DNA from: Diaphorobacter sp. HDW4B
GTDB lineage: Bacteria > Pseudomonadota > Gammaproteobacteria > Burkholderiales > Burkholderiaceae_C
Direction: 5' to 3'
Assembly (NCBI RefSeq): GCF_011305535.1
Contig: NZ_CP049905.1
Coordinates: forward strand, 3,091,001-3,155,000
Length of the DNA: 64,000 nucleotides
Shown here in pieces: positions 54,465 through 63,531 of the stretch (within the stretch, counting starts at the first letter, position 1; each line of letters opens with the position of its first letter). The translations under genes were made by a program, and so were the position numbers. Under the pieces are notes generated by a model that saw only the letters and a list, made by a program, of their open reading frames with translations, was not told the DNA's origin and made no database searches.

Positions 54465-55064
54465 TCATGTGCCGAGCATCCAGTAGGCCGTGAGCACCAG
54501 AATCAGTGCCATGAAACGGTTGAACCACAGCAGCCGCGACCCGAAAGCCAGCCAGTTGCGCAGCAGCGCGCCGATCGAGGCGTAGAGCAGGTTGCTCGAA
54601 AACGCGAAGAACGCCATCACCGGCACGACGATGGCCAGGCGCTGCAGACCGTCCTCGCGGCCGATGATCCAGCTGCCGACGATGGTCAGCGCGAGCATCC
54701 AGGCCTTGATGTTCACGAACTGCAGGGCCGCGCCTTGCCAGAAGCTGATGTTCATGCGCGAGGCGTCGGCCTCGGAGAGCTTGCCGCTGCCGCTGAGCTT
54801 GAACGCCAGCCACAGCAGATAGCCGATGCCGACCGCCTTCACGCCCCAGCGCAACGCGGGCACGGCCAGCAGCACGGCACCCAGGCCTGCGGCGCACAGC
54901 ACCAGCAGCGCACACCAGCCCACCGGCACCGACAGCACGAAACGCATCGCCGGACGCATGCCGCGATTGGCTGCGAGCGCGGCCGACAGCGTGGTGTTCG
55001 GGCCGGGCGTGAAGCTCATGGCCGTGGCGAGAACCAGCAATGCGGTGAATTCGGCTAAAGGCAT
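54465..55064 (-). CDS. LysE family amino acid exporter
   Basis: 199 residues with six hydrophobic segments. The N-terminal FTPGPNTTLSAALAANRGMRPAMRF (in outline) with its P-G-P-N is the LysE/RhtB signature. WLAFKLSGSG and QFVNIKAWMLALTIVGSW are the next family pieces. It exports amino acids or derivatives. Its start faces the MocR gene across about 200 bases carrying a clear operator, so it is probably MocR-controlled. Confidence 0.9.
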   Translation of the reverse strand: MPLAEFTALLVLATAMSFTPGPNTTLSAALAANRGMRPAMRFVLSVPVGWCALLVLCAAGLGAVLLAVPALRWGVKAVGIGYLLWLAFKLSGSGKLSEADASRMNISFWQGAALQFVNIKAWMLALTIVGSWIIGREDGLQRLAIVVPVMAFFAFSSNLLYASIGALLRNWLAFGSRLLWFNRFMALILVLTAYWMLGT

Positions 55065-55135
55065 TGGTTTGGGTGATTGAAGTGTGTGGCTGGTAGGTCG
55101 CTGGCAAGTGGCGTGGATTCACTGTAGGATAAAAA

Positions 55136-55204
55136 CCATTACAGTACCAATACAGTTTGCTCTACAAAAAAACGATCTGTATCGGTCAATTTGCCAATAC
55201 AGAT
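55136..55204 (+). promoter_or_regulatory. Three-site MocR operator
   Basis: CCATTACAG (55136-55144) and CCAATACAG (55147-55155) are direct repeats 11 bp apart, one helical turn. An inverted CTGTATCGG (55177-55185) and another CCAATACAG (55194-55202) follow; the last two form ATCTGTAT-N14-ATACAGAT (55175-55204). Direct repeats plus an inverted site suit a dimeric GntR/MocR regulator. The operator lies between lysE-like and mocR-like genes. Confidence 0.6.
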
Positions 55205-55267
55205 AAGCAGAGCGCTTTTTTGGTGCATTCCGCGCCTCACTGTTGGCGCTTCCCGCATTACACCGCC

Positions 55268-56749
55268 ATGGCCCTCACTCGCACACCCGATCAGACCCTT
55301 ACCGACCAGTTGGCCGAGCGCTTTGCCGAGCGCATCCGCACGCGGCTTTTGCCCGCCGGGGCCAAGCTGCCGTCGGTGCGGGCCTGCGCACATCAGCAGG
55401 GGGTGAGTGCGTATACGGTCGTCGCCGCCTACGACAAGCTGCTCGCGCAGGGGCTGATCGACGCGCGCCGCCAGCGCGGCTTTTTCGTGCGTGATGTGCT
55501 GCAGAAATCTCCGGCCCAGTCGCGCGGGGATCAACCTTCGGCCGATGAGGAACTGAGCGCGGTGGTCAATCCCGTGCCGCCGCTGGGCATGCGGCCCACG
55601 CGTTCGTCGGGCTCGCTGATCAACGCCACGTCTCTGATGCGCGGCATGTTCTATCAGGCATCGAACAAGCCACAGCCGGGCTCGGGCGTGCTGCCAGTGG
55701 CGTGGCTGGAAGAGGCGCGCTTCATGCCTGCGGCAGTGCGCAAGATCACCACCATCGAGACGCTGCGTGCGGGCTCGCTCAGCTACGGCGAGCCCCTGGG
55801 CGATTCGGGTCTGCGGTCGGTATTGGCGCAGCGGCTGGCAGACATCAACATCACCGCCTCGCCCAACCAGATCATGACGACGGTGGGCGCGACACATGCG
55901 CTCGACATCGTCAGCCGCACGGTGCTCAAGGCGGGTGATCCGGTGATGGTGGAGGAGCCCGGTTGGTCGCTTGAATATGCGCGGCTCGATGCGCTCGGCA
56001 TGCGTGTGCTGCCCGTGCCGCGCGGCCCGGACGGGCCCGATCTGGACGTGATGGCGCATTACTGCGAGACCTACGCGCCCAAGCTCTACGTGAGCGTGAG
56101 CGTGCTGCACAACCCCACGGGCTACAGCCTGTCGCCGGGCAGCGCGCACCAGATATTGCAACTGGCCGAACGCTTCAACTTCTACATCGTGGAGGACGAC
56201 ACCTACGGCCACATCGCGCCCGAACACGCCACGCGGCTGTCGAGTCTGGATGGGCTGCAGCGCACGATCTACGTGAACGGCTTCGCCAAGATCCTCGCGC
56301 CCAACTGGCGCATTGGTTACGCAGCCGCGCCGCCCGAGCTGGTGGAGCGGCTGCTCGACACCAAGCTGCTGTCCACGCTGACCACGCCCAGCATTCTGGA
56401 GAAGGCGCTGGCGCTGTGCATCGAGCAGGGCCAACTGCGTCGCCACGCGGAGCGCATGCGTCTGCGCATTGCCACGGCGCGCTCGCGCAGCGTGCAACTG
56501 GCGCTGGAGGCGGGCTGCCAATTCGTGGCCGAGCCCAGCGGCATGTTCGGCTGGGTGGAAACCGGCGTGGACACCGACATGCTCGCGCAGCGCATGCTCG
56601 ACGAGGGCTATCTGATTGCGCCGGGTGCGCTGTTCCACGCGACGCGCAGACCCTGCACGCTCATGCGCATCAACTTTGCGAACACGCTGGAGCCGCAGTT
56701 CTGGAGAGTCTGGAAGCGCGTGGTGGCCGAGAGCCAGGCGCGAGGGTGA
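55268..56749 (+). CDS. MocR/GntR family regulator with aminotransferase-like domain
   Basis: 493 residues. Residues 8-75 form a GntR winged helix (LTDQLAERFAERIRTRLLPAG, KLPSVRACAHQQGVSAYTVVAAYDKL in outlines, ARRQRGFFV). A linker leads to a fold type I aminotransferase domain from about 115, with SYGEPLGDSGLRSVLAQRL, LHNPTGYSL, DDTYGHI, and the PLP lysine in VNGFAKILAPNWRIGY. MocR proteins sense PLP or amino-acid adducts and regulate nearby transport or aminotransferase genes. ATG 55268 is chosen because an upstream frame start at 55157 lies inside the operator. Confidence 0.93.
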   Translation: MALTRTPDQTLTDQLAERFAERIRTRLLPAGAKLPSVRACAHQQGVSAYTVVAAYDKLLAQGLIDARRQRGFFVRDVLQKSPAQSRGDQPSADEELSAVVNPVPPLGMRPTRSSGSLINATSLMRGMFYQASNKPQPGSGVLPVAWLEEARFMPAAVRKITTIETLRAGSLSYGEPLGDSGLRSVLAQRLADINITASPNQIMTTVGATHALDIVSRTVLKAGDPVMVEEPGWSLEYARLDALGMRVLPVPRGPDGPDLDVMAHYCETYAPKLYVSVSVLHNPTGYSLSPGSAHQILQLAERFNFYIVEDDTYGHIAPEHATRLSSLDGLQRTIYVNGFAKILAPNWRIGYAAAPPELVERLLDTKLLSTLTTPSILEKALALCIEQGQLRRHAERMRLRIATARSRSVQLALEAGCQFVAEPSGMFGWVETGVDTDMLAQRMLDEGYLIAPGALFHATRRPCTLMRINFANTLEPQFWRVWKRVVAESQARG

Positions 56750-57076
56750 ACCCCTACGGTATTGGGTAAATCCCGATCCGAAAGATTGTTAACGACAAGC
56801 ATTAAAAATAACAAACGGATTCATTTGGTTTATCTTCAGAACGTCGGATGTTCATGGACCGCGTCTTTGTGGGTGAGAGGGGTTGTACAGGGGCGCACGA
56901 CGGAATGAACCCGAGAGAGAAGTCCTGTTTGTATTTACAGTTACTTGCGAGCGACAATTTGCGATAGTGAGAAGCCGTTATCATCCCATTTACATTCTGA
57001 AATGCGGGCGGTACTGTCCAGCAATGGACGTGGCAAGAACTGACACAAGGTGGTGGCCTCAGCACATGGAGAAACA
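56750..57076. other. Intergenic region before the chemotaxis operon
   Basis: 327 bases without a credible gene. The first 100 bases are AT-rich (56780-56840) and could hold a promoter. A GCCGTTAT at 56975-56982 is a partial match to the FliA (sigma-28) -10 element, but no TAAA-type -35 sits at the right distance, so I do not call it. Confidence 0.5.
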
Positions 57077-57532
57077 ATGCAATCTACGCTGACAAGCTCT
57101 GGTGACCCTGCAGTCCGCGTGTCGGTGATGACGGTTGCCGAGCTGCAGGATTCGCTGCTGATGGTGATGCACGATCTCCACCGACTGGAAGGGCTGCTGG
57201 GCGACGCGACGGACAATCTGCTGCAACGCTTTGGCGAGGCCAACGGCCTGCTGACCGACGATGTGGTGGCGCAGTCGGCGCAATCGCAGCAACTCGAACA
57301 GGCCCGTGCCGCGCTGCGCAGTGCCGTCACCGAGCTGCAGTTTCACGACATGGCCACGCAGCTGATCACCCACACCACCAAGGTGGTGCGCTCCTGCGCT
57401 TTTCAGCTGGGTGCCGAGGCCATGGGCTCTTCGGAAGCGGAAGAGGCCGCAGCGCCGCCCGATGCCGCGCCGGGTCGCCCCAATCCGGTGACCCAGAGCG
57501 AAATGGCAGCGGGCTCCATCGAGCTGTTCTGA
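57077..57532 (+). CDS. Small chemotaxis-associated protein with CheZ-like motif
   Basis: 151 residues, mostly helical. Residues 20-75 form amphipathic helices (MTVAELQDSLLMVMHDLHRLEG in outline), and the core motif TELQFHDMATQLITHTTKVV recalls the F-Q-D-x-T-Q helix of CheZ and related chemotaxis phosphatase/coupling proteins. The C-terminal third is Ala/Pro-rich and ends GSIELF, a possible peptide tail for binding a partner; E. coli CheZ also uses its C-terminal peptide to bind CheY. GGAGA precedes the ATG. It begins a run with cheY next. Phosphatase function is inference. Confidence 0.7.
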   Translation: MQSTLTSSGDPAVRVSVMTVAELQDSLLMVMHDLHRLEGLLGDATDNLLQRFGEANGLLTDDVVAQSAQSQQLEQARAALRSAVTELQFHDMATQLITHTTKVVRSCAFQLGAEAMGSSEAEEAAAPPDAAPGRPNPVTQSEMAAGSIELF

Positions 57533-57600
57533 ACGCCGCACCCCCGCAGTTCCAAGCACTGAATATTGAACAGATAAAGTTAGATAAAGGTTTCATTCAC

Positions 57601-57963
57601 ATGCCATCCATTCTTGCTGTTGATGACTCGCCCTCCATGCGCAAAATGGTGTCGTTCACGCTGACCGGCGCGGGCTACCATGTGGTGGAAGCGGTGGACG
57701 GGCAGGACGCGCTCGAGAAGGCAGACGTGCACGACATCGATCTGGTGCTGGCCGACCAGAACATGCCACGCCTTGACGGCGTCGGTCTCACGCGCAAGCT
57801 GCGCGAACACCCCAAGTTCAAGACCACGCCCATCCTGATCCTGACCACCGAGTCGAGCGAGCAGATGAAGCAGGCGGGCCGTGCGGCCGGGGCGACCGGA
57901 TGGCTGGTCAAACCGTTCGATCCCAACCGCCTGATCGAAGTGATTCAAAAGGTCCTGCGCTAA
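57601..57963 (+). CDS. cheY: Chemotaxis response regulator CheY-like
   Basis: 120 residues, single receiver domain. The acidic pair is Asp8-Asp9, the phosphoacceptor Asp52 in LADQNMP, the switch Thr at 82-83 (LTTES) and Lys104 in VKPFDP. It lacks an output domain, so it acts by binding the flagellar motor or another protein after CheA phosphorylation. Position directly before cheA supports cheY, although the sequence also resembles single-domain regulators of other systems. Confidence 0.9.
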   Translation: MPSILAVDDSPSMRKMVSFTLTGAGYHVVEAVDGQDALEKADVHDIDLVLADQNMPRLDGVGLTRKLREHPKFKTTPILILTTESSEQMKQAGRAAGATGWLVKPFDPNRLIEVIQKVLR

Positions 57964-58006
57964 AACCGCAGCCGCTGCTGGCTGGCACGCACACTTGGAG
58001 AACCGC

Positions 58007-60205
58007 ATGGCCGACACTCACCCAGAGGGCCCGGGCGCAACAGGCGCAGGAGCGCATTTCGACCTCAGTCAGTTCTACCAGATCTTCTTTGATGAGGCGG
58101 CCGAGAACCTCGATCAAATGGAGCACATGCTGCTGCATGTCGATCTGGCGAATGCCAACGACGAGCAGCTCAACGCCATCTTCCGCTGCGCGCATTCGAT
58201 CAAGGGCGGCGCGGCCACCTTCGGCTTTGCCGACATCGCCGAACTCACGCACCAGATGGAGTCGCTGCTCGACCGCGTGCGTCGGCGCGAATTGCTGCTG
58301 TCGCCGGAACTGGTCGATGTGCTGCTCGATGCGGCAGACCTGTCGCGCTCCTTGCTCGCACGCCATCAGGATGAGGAATCCGCCGAGCCACCGGCCACGG
58401 GCGATCTCGTGCGCCGCATCAGCGATCTGATGACGGGTGGACATCGGGGCCCTGCGGGAAATGGTTCAGGCCACGTTGATGTCAGTGGTGCTTTGGGCGT
58501 GGCGCAGTCCGATGAGACCAGCGCTGCGCAAGCGCTGGCCCGCCCGCTGCGCCGACTGTCGCTGCGCATCGGTCCCATGTCGAATGCCGAAACCGCCGAC
58601 GAAGTGGCCGACCTGCTCTGCAGCATGCCCAACGTGCAGCAGCTCGATGAACTGCCGGTGCTCCAGGCCAACGTGCGCGCCATCGTGGTCGAGACCGCGC
58701 TGACCGACGACGAACTGCGCGATCTGCTGGCGTTTCATGTGTCGACGGAGCAATTGGGCATCGACGTCGAGGCGATCATCGAGCCACCTGCTGCAGCGGT
58801 GATGGCTGTGATGGCGGTGGCGGAGACTGCCGAAAGCAGCAACGCAACCGATCCCCTCGAAGACGAATTCTTCGGGCTCTTCAGCGGTGCGCCGGGCCTG
58901 CCTGCCGATCTGCAGGCAGAGGCCGACATGGCCGCAGCACAGGCCCCGGTGGCGCTGCCTGCGGGCTTCGAGCACAAGTCCAGCACGGCTGCGCATGTCG
59001 AGGCTGCCACCATCCGCGTGGGTGTGAGCAAGGTGGATCAGCTCATCAATCTGGTGGGCGAACTGGTGATCACGCAGGCCATGCTGGCGCAGAACAGCCG
59101 CGATCTCGATCCGCGCCTGCATCAGCATCTGCTGTCGGGGCTGGCCGATCTGGAGCGCAACACGCGGGAACTGCAGGAATCGGTGATGTCGATCCGCATG
59201 ATTCCCATGTCGGTCGTGTTCAACCGCTTTCCGCGCATGCTGCGCGACCTGGCGCTCAAGTGCGGCAAGAACGTCGAACTGGTCACGCAGGGCGAGGCGA
59301 CCGAGCTCGACAAGAGCATGGTCGAGAAGATCACCGATCCACTCACGCATCTGGTGCGCAACAGCTGCGATCACGGCATCGAAACGCCGGCCGAGCGCGT
59401 GGCGGCGGGCAAGCCCGAGCATGGAACGATCACGCTGTCGGCATCGCATCAGGGTGGCTCGGTGATGATCGAAGTCCACGATGACGGGCGCGGCTTCTCT
59501 CGCGAAAAAATCCTGCGCAAGGCGCGCGAGCGGGGGCTGCCCGTGTCCGACGAGATGAGCGATCAGGATGTCTGGGCGCTGGTGTTCGAGCCCGGCTTTT
59601 CCACCGCCGATGTGGTCACCGACATTTCGGGGCGCGGCGTGGGCATGGATGTGGTCAAGCGCAGCATCATGGCGTTGGGCGGCAGCGTGGAGCTCGATTC
59701 CGCAGAAGGTTATGGCACGCGCATTTCGGTGCGCCTGCCGCTCACGCTCGCCATCATGGATGGCATGTCGGTGGCGGTGGGCGACGAGGTCTACATCTTG
59801 CCGCTGTCATCGGTGGTCGAGTCCTTTCAGGTGACGCCCACCAGCGTGAAGACGGTGACTCAGGGCTCGACGCTGGTGCAGGTGCGAGACGAATACATGC
59901 CGGTGGTCGAACTGGACAAGCTGTTCGAGGTGCCGCGCAATCCGCACAGCGTGGCGCGCCATGCCGACATCATGGTGGTGGTCGAAGTGGAAGACAGCCG
60001 CGCTGCCCTGCGGGTCGACGAACTGCTGGGCCAGCACCAGGTGGTGGTGAAAAACCTCGAGACCAACTACCGCAAGATTCCCAACGTGTCCGGCGCGACG
60101 ATTCTGGGAGACGGTTCGGTGGCGCTGATTCTGGATGCCGTGGCCATCGTGCGGCGCGCGCGCGGAACGCGTTCGCTAGTGCAGGAACTGGGAGAGCTGG
60201 CATGA
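58007..60205 (+). CDS. cheA: Chemotaxis histidine kinase CheA
   Basis: 732 residues. The Hpt domain (about 19-125) has the phospho-His63 in AHSIKGGAATFGF. A middle region (about 180-260), RRLSLRIGPMSNAETADEVADLL in outline, could be a CheY/CheB-binding P2 domain. The dimerisation helices start near VSKVDQLINLVGELVITQ. The ATP site has LVRNSCDHGIE, DDGRGF and GRGVGMDVVK. The C-terminal CheW-like domain closes the protein. GGAG at 57997-58000 fixes ATG 58007. The stop overlaps cheW. Confidence 0.96.
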   Translation: MADTHPEGPGATGAGAHFDLSQFYQIFFDEAAENLDQMEHMLLHVDLANANDEQLNAIFRCAHSIKGGAATFGFADIAELTHQMESLLDRVRRRELLLSPELVDVLLDAADLSRSLLARHQDEESAEPPATGDLVRRISDLMTGGHRGPAGNGSGHVDVSGALGVAQSDETSAAQALARPLRRLSLRIGPMSNAETADEVADLLCSMPNVQQLDELPVLQANVRAIVVETALTDDELRDLLAFHVSTEQLGIDVEAIIEPPAAAVMAVMAVAETAESSNATDPLEDEFFGLFSGAPGLPADLQAEADMAAAQAPVALPAGFEHKSSTAAHVEAATIRVGVSKVDQLINLVGELVITQAMLAQNSRDLDPRLHQHLLSGLADLERNTRELQESVMSIRMIPMSVVFNRFPRMLRDLALKCGKNVELVTQGEATELDKSMVEKITDPLTHLVRNSCDHGIETPAERVAAGKPEHGTITLSASHQGGSVMIEVHDDGRGFSREKILRKARERGLPVSDEMSDQDVWALVFEPGFSTADVVTDISGRGVGMDVVKRSIMALGGSVELDSAEGYGTRISVRLPLTLAIMDGMSVAVGDEVYILPLSSVVESFQVTPTSVKTVTQGSTLVQVRDEYMPVVELDKLFEVPRNPHSVARHADIMVVVEVEDSRAALRVDELLGQHQVVVKNLETNYRKIPNVSGATILGDGSVALILDAVAIVRRARGTRSLVQELGELA

Positions 60206-60693
60206 ACGAGCGATTCTTGCAGGAGTCCGGCAAGGCGGTGCAGGGCAAGGAGTACCTGACCTTTCGCATCGCGCAGGAAGAATACGGCATCGACATCCTC
60301 AAGGTGCGTGAGATCCGCCGCTACGAATCGCCCACGCGCATTGCCCGCACACCCGCGTTCATCAAGGGCGTGGTGAACCTGCGAGGCACCATCGTGCCCA
60401 TCGTCGATCTGCGCATGCGGCTGCATCAGGACTGCGCGCCGCAGTATGGCGAGTTCACCGTGGTCGTCATCCTGAATCTGCTGGACCGGGTGGTTGGCAT
60501 CGTGGTCGATTCGGTCAGCGATGTGCTGCACCTTCAGCCCGAAGACATCAGCAGCGTGCCCGAGTTCGAATGCACCATCGACCACGATTGCATCGAGGGC
60601 CTGGGAAGCGTGGCCGGGCGCATGCTGATCCTGCTGGCCATCGAGAAGCTGATGTCCAACGTCGACATGGGGCTGGTCCCCGCAGATGCTTGA
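60202..60693 (+). CDS. cheW: Chemotaxis adaptor CheW
   Basis: 163 residues, one CheW domain: EYLTFRIAQEEYGIDILKVREI, TRIARTPAFIKGVVNLRGTIVPIVDLR and GIVVDSVSDVLHL (in outlines). It links CheA to chemoreceptors. The start overlaps cheA (ATGA) and the end overlaps cheR by 8 bases, so the gene is embedded in the operon. No chemoreceptor gene is in the window. Confidence 0.95.
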   Translation: MNERFLQESGKAVQGKEYLTFRIAQEEYGIDILKVREIRRYESPTRIARTPAFIKGVVNLRGTIVPIVDLRMRLHQDCAPQYGEFTVVVILNLLDRVVGIVVDSVSDVLHLQPEDISSVPEFECTIDHDCIEGLGSVAGRMLILLAIEKLMSNVDMGLVPADA

Positions 60694-61630
60694 GCGCGAG
60701 GCCGAAACAGACGCCATGAACACCGTCACCGATCCCCTGTCGCCCGACGGCCCGCGCACCACGCGGCGTCGGCGCAGCGTGCATGCGGTGGATGCCGACT
60801 TGCCGGATGCCGAGGATGGCACGCGCGAATTCGTCTGGACGCAGGATGATTTCGAGCGCATCCGCGCATTGATTCACGCGCGTGCCGGCATCCATCTGCA
60901 CAACGGCAAACAGGCCATGGCCTACAGCCGGGTGGCGCGGCGTCTGCGCGAGACCGGGCACAAGAGTTTCAACGACTATCTGAACTGGCTGGAGCATCAG
61001 GACGACGATGCGCAGTGGCAGGAATTCGTGAACGTGCTGACCACGAACCTCACAGCCTTCTTTCGCGAACCGCATCACTTCGACGTGCTCGCCACGTGGT
61101 TTGCGCAGCATCCGAAAGGCCCATGGCATATCTGGAGCTGCGCCGCATCGACGGGCGAGGAACCATATTCCATCGTGATGACGGCCATGGAGACTTTGGG
61201 TTCGCTGGCCTCGCAGTTGAAAGTGACAGCCAGCGACATCGACTCGCGCGTGCTGGCCCGTGCGGAGCAAGGCGTGTACCGGGACGATCAACTCAAGGGC
61301 TTGAGCCAGGAGCGGCTGCACCATTTCTTTTTGCGCGGCACGGGTGTGAATTCGGGGCTGGTGCGTGTGCGACCGCCGTTGCAGCAGGCCGTGGAGTTCA
61401 AGCAGATCAATCTGATGGATGAGAACTGGCCGTTCCAGAGCCCGCTCGACGCGGTGTTCTGCCGCAACGTGATGATCTATTTCGACGCGAAAACCCAGCG
61501 GCGGGTGCTGGAGCGACTGCATCAGGTGATCCAGCCCGGTGGTCTGCTTTTCGTCGGACATGCCGAGCATTTCAGCGACGTCAGGGACTTGTTCGTCCTG
61601 CGTGGCAAGACCGTGTACGAGCGCATATGA
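60686..61630 (+). CDS. cheR: Chemotaxis protein methyltransferase CheR
   Basis: 314 residues. The N-terminal helical domain covers about 45-125 (FERIRALIHARAGIHLHNGKQAM in outline), followed by LTTNLTAFFREPHHF. The SAM-binding motif is SCAASTGEEPYSI near 150-162, and FCRNVMIYFDAKTQRRVL is the motif IV region. It methylates receptor glutamates with SAM. An internal ATG at 60716 (ten codons in) is an alternative start. It overlaps cheD by 4 bases. Confidence 0.94.
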   Translation: MLEREAETDAMNTVTDPLSPDGPRTTRRRRSVHAVDADLPDAEDGTREFVWTQDDFERIRALIHARAGIHLHNGKQAMAYSRVARRLRETGHKSFNDYLNWLEHQDDDAQWQEFVNVLTTNLTAFFREPHHFDVLATWFAQHPKGPWHIWSCAASTGEEPYSIVMTAMETLGSLASQLKVTASDIDSRVLARAEQGVYRDDQLKGLSQERLHHFFLRGTGVNSGLVRVRPPLQQAVEFKQINLMDENWPFQSPLDAVFCRNVMIYFDAKTQRRVLERLHQVIQPGGLLFVGHAEHFSDVRDLFVLRGKTVYERI

Positions 61631-62358
61631 CTCCAAGGCAGGCTCCCTCCAACGCGTCATCCGCAGGCACGCTCGCGAGCAGCGCGGACGATGCGCAACC
61701 GACCTCGCGTGCGCGCGGACCGCTCGACGTGACGCTGGAGCAGCTCAAGGCCAGACCCGTGCGGACGGGCCAGGCGTCGTTCTACTTTTTCGACAACCAC
61801 TTTCAGCACAACGCGGTCAAAGTGCTCCCCGGGGAGTATTTCGTGACCAACGAGAATGTGATGCTGATCACCGTGCTCGGCTCCTGCATTTCCGCCTGTC
61901 TGTGGGATGGGCGCGCGGGGGTGGGCGGCATGAATCACTTCATGCTGCCGGTGGGGGACTCCACCGATCTCTCGGGACGCTACGGATCGTATGCGATGGA
62001 ATTGCTGATCAACGAAATGATGAAGCTGGGCGCGCGCCGCGAGTTCATGCAAGCCAAGATTTTTGGTGGCGCGCAGGTGATTCACGGCTTCACCAACATG
62101 AACGTGGGCGAGCGCAACACGGAATTTGTGCGCGAGTATCTGCGCACCGAGCGCATCCCCGTGGTGTCGGAAGACGTGCTGGACATTCATCCGCGCAAGG
62201 TGGTGTTCTTCGCGCCCTCCGGCAAGGCCATGGTCAAGCGTCTTGCGCACACGCACCAGGAAGCATTGGTGGCGCAGGAAGCGCGCGCCAATGCGGCATC
62301 CGTGGCGCGTGCGACGCGTGGTGGTTCGGTGGATCTTTTCGGACAGCGAAAGGGCTGA
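61627..62358 (+). CDS. cheD: Chemoreceptor glutamine deamidase CheD
   Basis: 243 residues. The catalytic Cys lies in TVLGSCISACLWD near 84-96 and the His in GGMNHFMLP near 103-111, followed by the Thr/Gly motifs KIFGGAQVIHGFTNMNVGERN (in outline). CheD deamidates receptor Gln and in some species binds CheY-type phosphatases. The first 45 residues are low-complexity, longer than usual. It overlaps cheR and is 4 bases from cheB. Confidence 0.94.
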   Translation: MTPRQAPSNASSAGTLASSADDAQPTSRARGPLDVTLEQLKARPVRTGQASFYFFDNHFQHNAVKVLPGEYFVTNENVMLITVLGSCISACLWDGRAGVGGMNHFMLPVGDSTDLSGRYGSYAMELLINEMMKLGARREFMQAKIFGGAQVIHGFTNMNVGERNTEFVREYLRTERIPVVSEDVLDIHPRKVVFFAPSGKAMVKRLAHTHQEALVAQEARANAASVARATRGGSVDLFGQRKG

Positions 62359-62362
62359 TCGC

Positions 62363-63496
62363 ATGTCAGTCAAAACGCGTGTTCTGGTGGTGGATGATTC
62401 GGCGCTGGTTCGAAATCTGCTCAAGGAAATCATCAACCACCAGCACGACATGGAGTGCATCGGCACAGCCAACGATGCGCTGGCCGCGCGCGAGATGATC
62501 CGCGATCTGAATCCGGACGTCATCACGCTGGACGTGGAAATGCCGCACATGGACGGCATCGACTTTCTCGGTCGCCTCATGCGCCTTCGTCCCATGCCGG
62601 TGCTGATGATTTCCACGCTCACCGAACATGGTGCGGACGTCACCTTGAAAGCGCTGGAGTTGGGCGCGGTCGATTTCGTGGCCAAGCCGCGCCTGGGCAT
62701 CGAAAACGGCTTGCTCGAACTGGCGCAGCAGATCGTGGAGAAGATCCGCATTGCAGCGCACGCGCAGGTCAAACGGCTGCCTTCGCTGACGCTTGAATCG
62801 GTCAAGCGCCTGCGGGCGCTCAACGGCGCATCCAGCGAACGTCCGCTGCAGACCACACAGCCCTTGCGACTGCCATCTCCGCTGCTCAGCGACAAGCTGA
62901 TCTGCATTGGCGCATCGACCGGCGGAACGGAGGCGGTGCGCGAGGTGCTGGCGTACATGCCCGCAGACGCACCTCCCATCGTCATCGTGCAGCACATGCC
63001 CGCCGGGTTCACCGCCAGCTTTGCAGCGCGGCTCAACGAATTGAGCACGGTGTCCGTGACTGAAGCCATGCACGGCGAACCGCTGTTGCCCGGTCACGCC
63101 TACATCGCGCCAGGCGGCAAGCATTTTGCGGTCGTGCGGCGCGTGGGGCGCTACATGGCGTCGATCTTCGATGGCGATACCGTCAATCGCCACAAGCCGT
63201 CGGTGGATGTGCTGTTCCGTTCGGTCGCGTCATCGGCCGGGCCGAATGCCATCGGCATCATGCTGACCGGCATGGGCAGCGATGGCGCATCCGCAATGCG
63301 CGAGATGAAGGCGGCGGGCAGCTACAACTACGCGCAGGATCAGGCGACCTGCGTGGTGTTCGGCATGCCGCGCGAGGCGATTGCGCATGGAGCGGTGGAC
63401 TCGGTCCTGCCGCTCTCGCAGATCGGCCCCGCCGTGCTGGCACGACTGCGAAAGAGCATCGCGCCAAGCATGCTGCTTGATGAGCCGCCTTATTGA
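62363..63496 (+). CDS. cheB: Chemotaxis methylesterase CheB
   Basis: 377 residues. The receiver domain has Asp11-Asp12 and the phospho-Asp57 in TLDVEMPHMDG. The linker runs about 135-175. The esterase domain has the catalytic Ser185 in GASTGGTEA, His211 in VQHMPAGFT and an Asp near 308 in MGSDGASAM. Phosphorylation by CheA activates removal of receptor methyl groups. It ends the che run; the ABC-F gene converges from the right. Confidence 0.95.
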   Translation: MSVKTRVLVVDDSALVRNLLKEIINHQHDMECIGTANDALAAREMIRDLNPDVITLDVEMPHMDGIDFLGRLMRLRPMPVLMISTLTEHGADVTLKALELGAVDFVAKPRLGIENGLLELAQQIVEKIRIAAHAQVKRLPSLTLESVKRLRALNGASSERPLQTTQPLRLPSPLLSDKLICIGASTGGTEAVREVLAYMPADAPPIVIVQHMPAGFTASFAARLNELSTVSVTEAMHGEPLLPGHAYIAPGGKHFAVVRRVGRYMASIFDGDTVNRHKPSVDVLFRSVASSAGPNAIGIMLTGMGSDGASAMREMKAAGSYNYAQDQATCVVFGMPREAIAHGAVDSVLPLSQIGPAVLARLRKSIAPSMLLDEPPY

Positions 63497-63516
63497 TCGA
63501 TCGACGGATCGACCAA
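63493..63516. terminator. Possible bidirectional terminator stem
   Basis: TTGaTCGATC-GACG-GATCGAcCAA forms a 6-bp core extended by three pairs past one mismatch, overlapping the cheB stop in the convergent gap before the ABC-F gene. There is no T-run on either side. Confidence 0.3.
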
Positions 63517-63531
63517 TGGGCTGATTGACCG

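Noticed and set aside
55139..56638. 499-codon minus-strand frame opposite the MocR gene
   Set aside because: Antisense shadow with biased composition; the opposite strand encodes a complete MocR protein.
56975..56982. FliA-type promoter element GCCGTTAT before the che operon
   Set aside because: It matches only 6 of 8 positions and has no TAAA element at the proper spacing.
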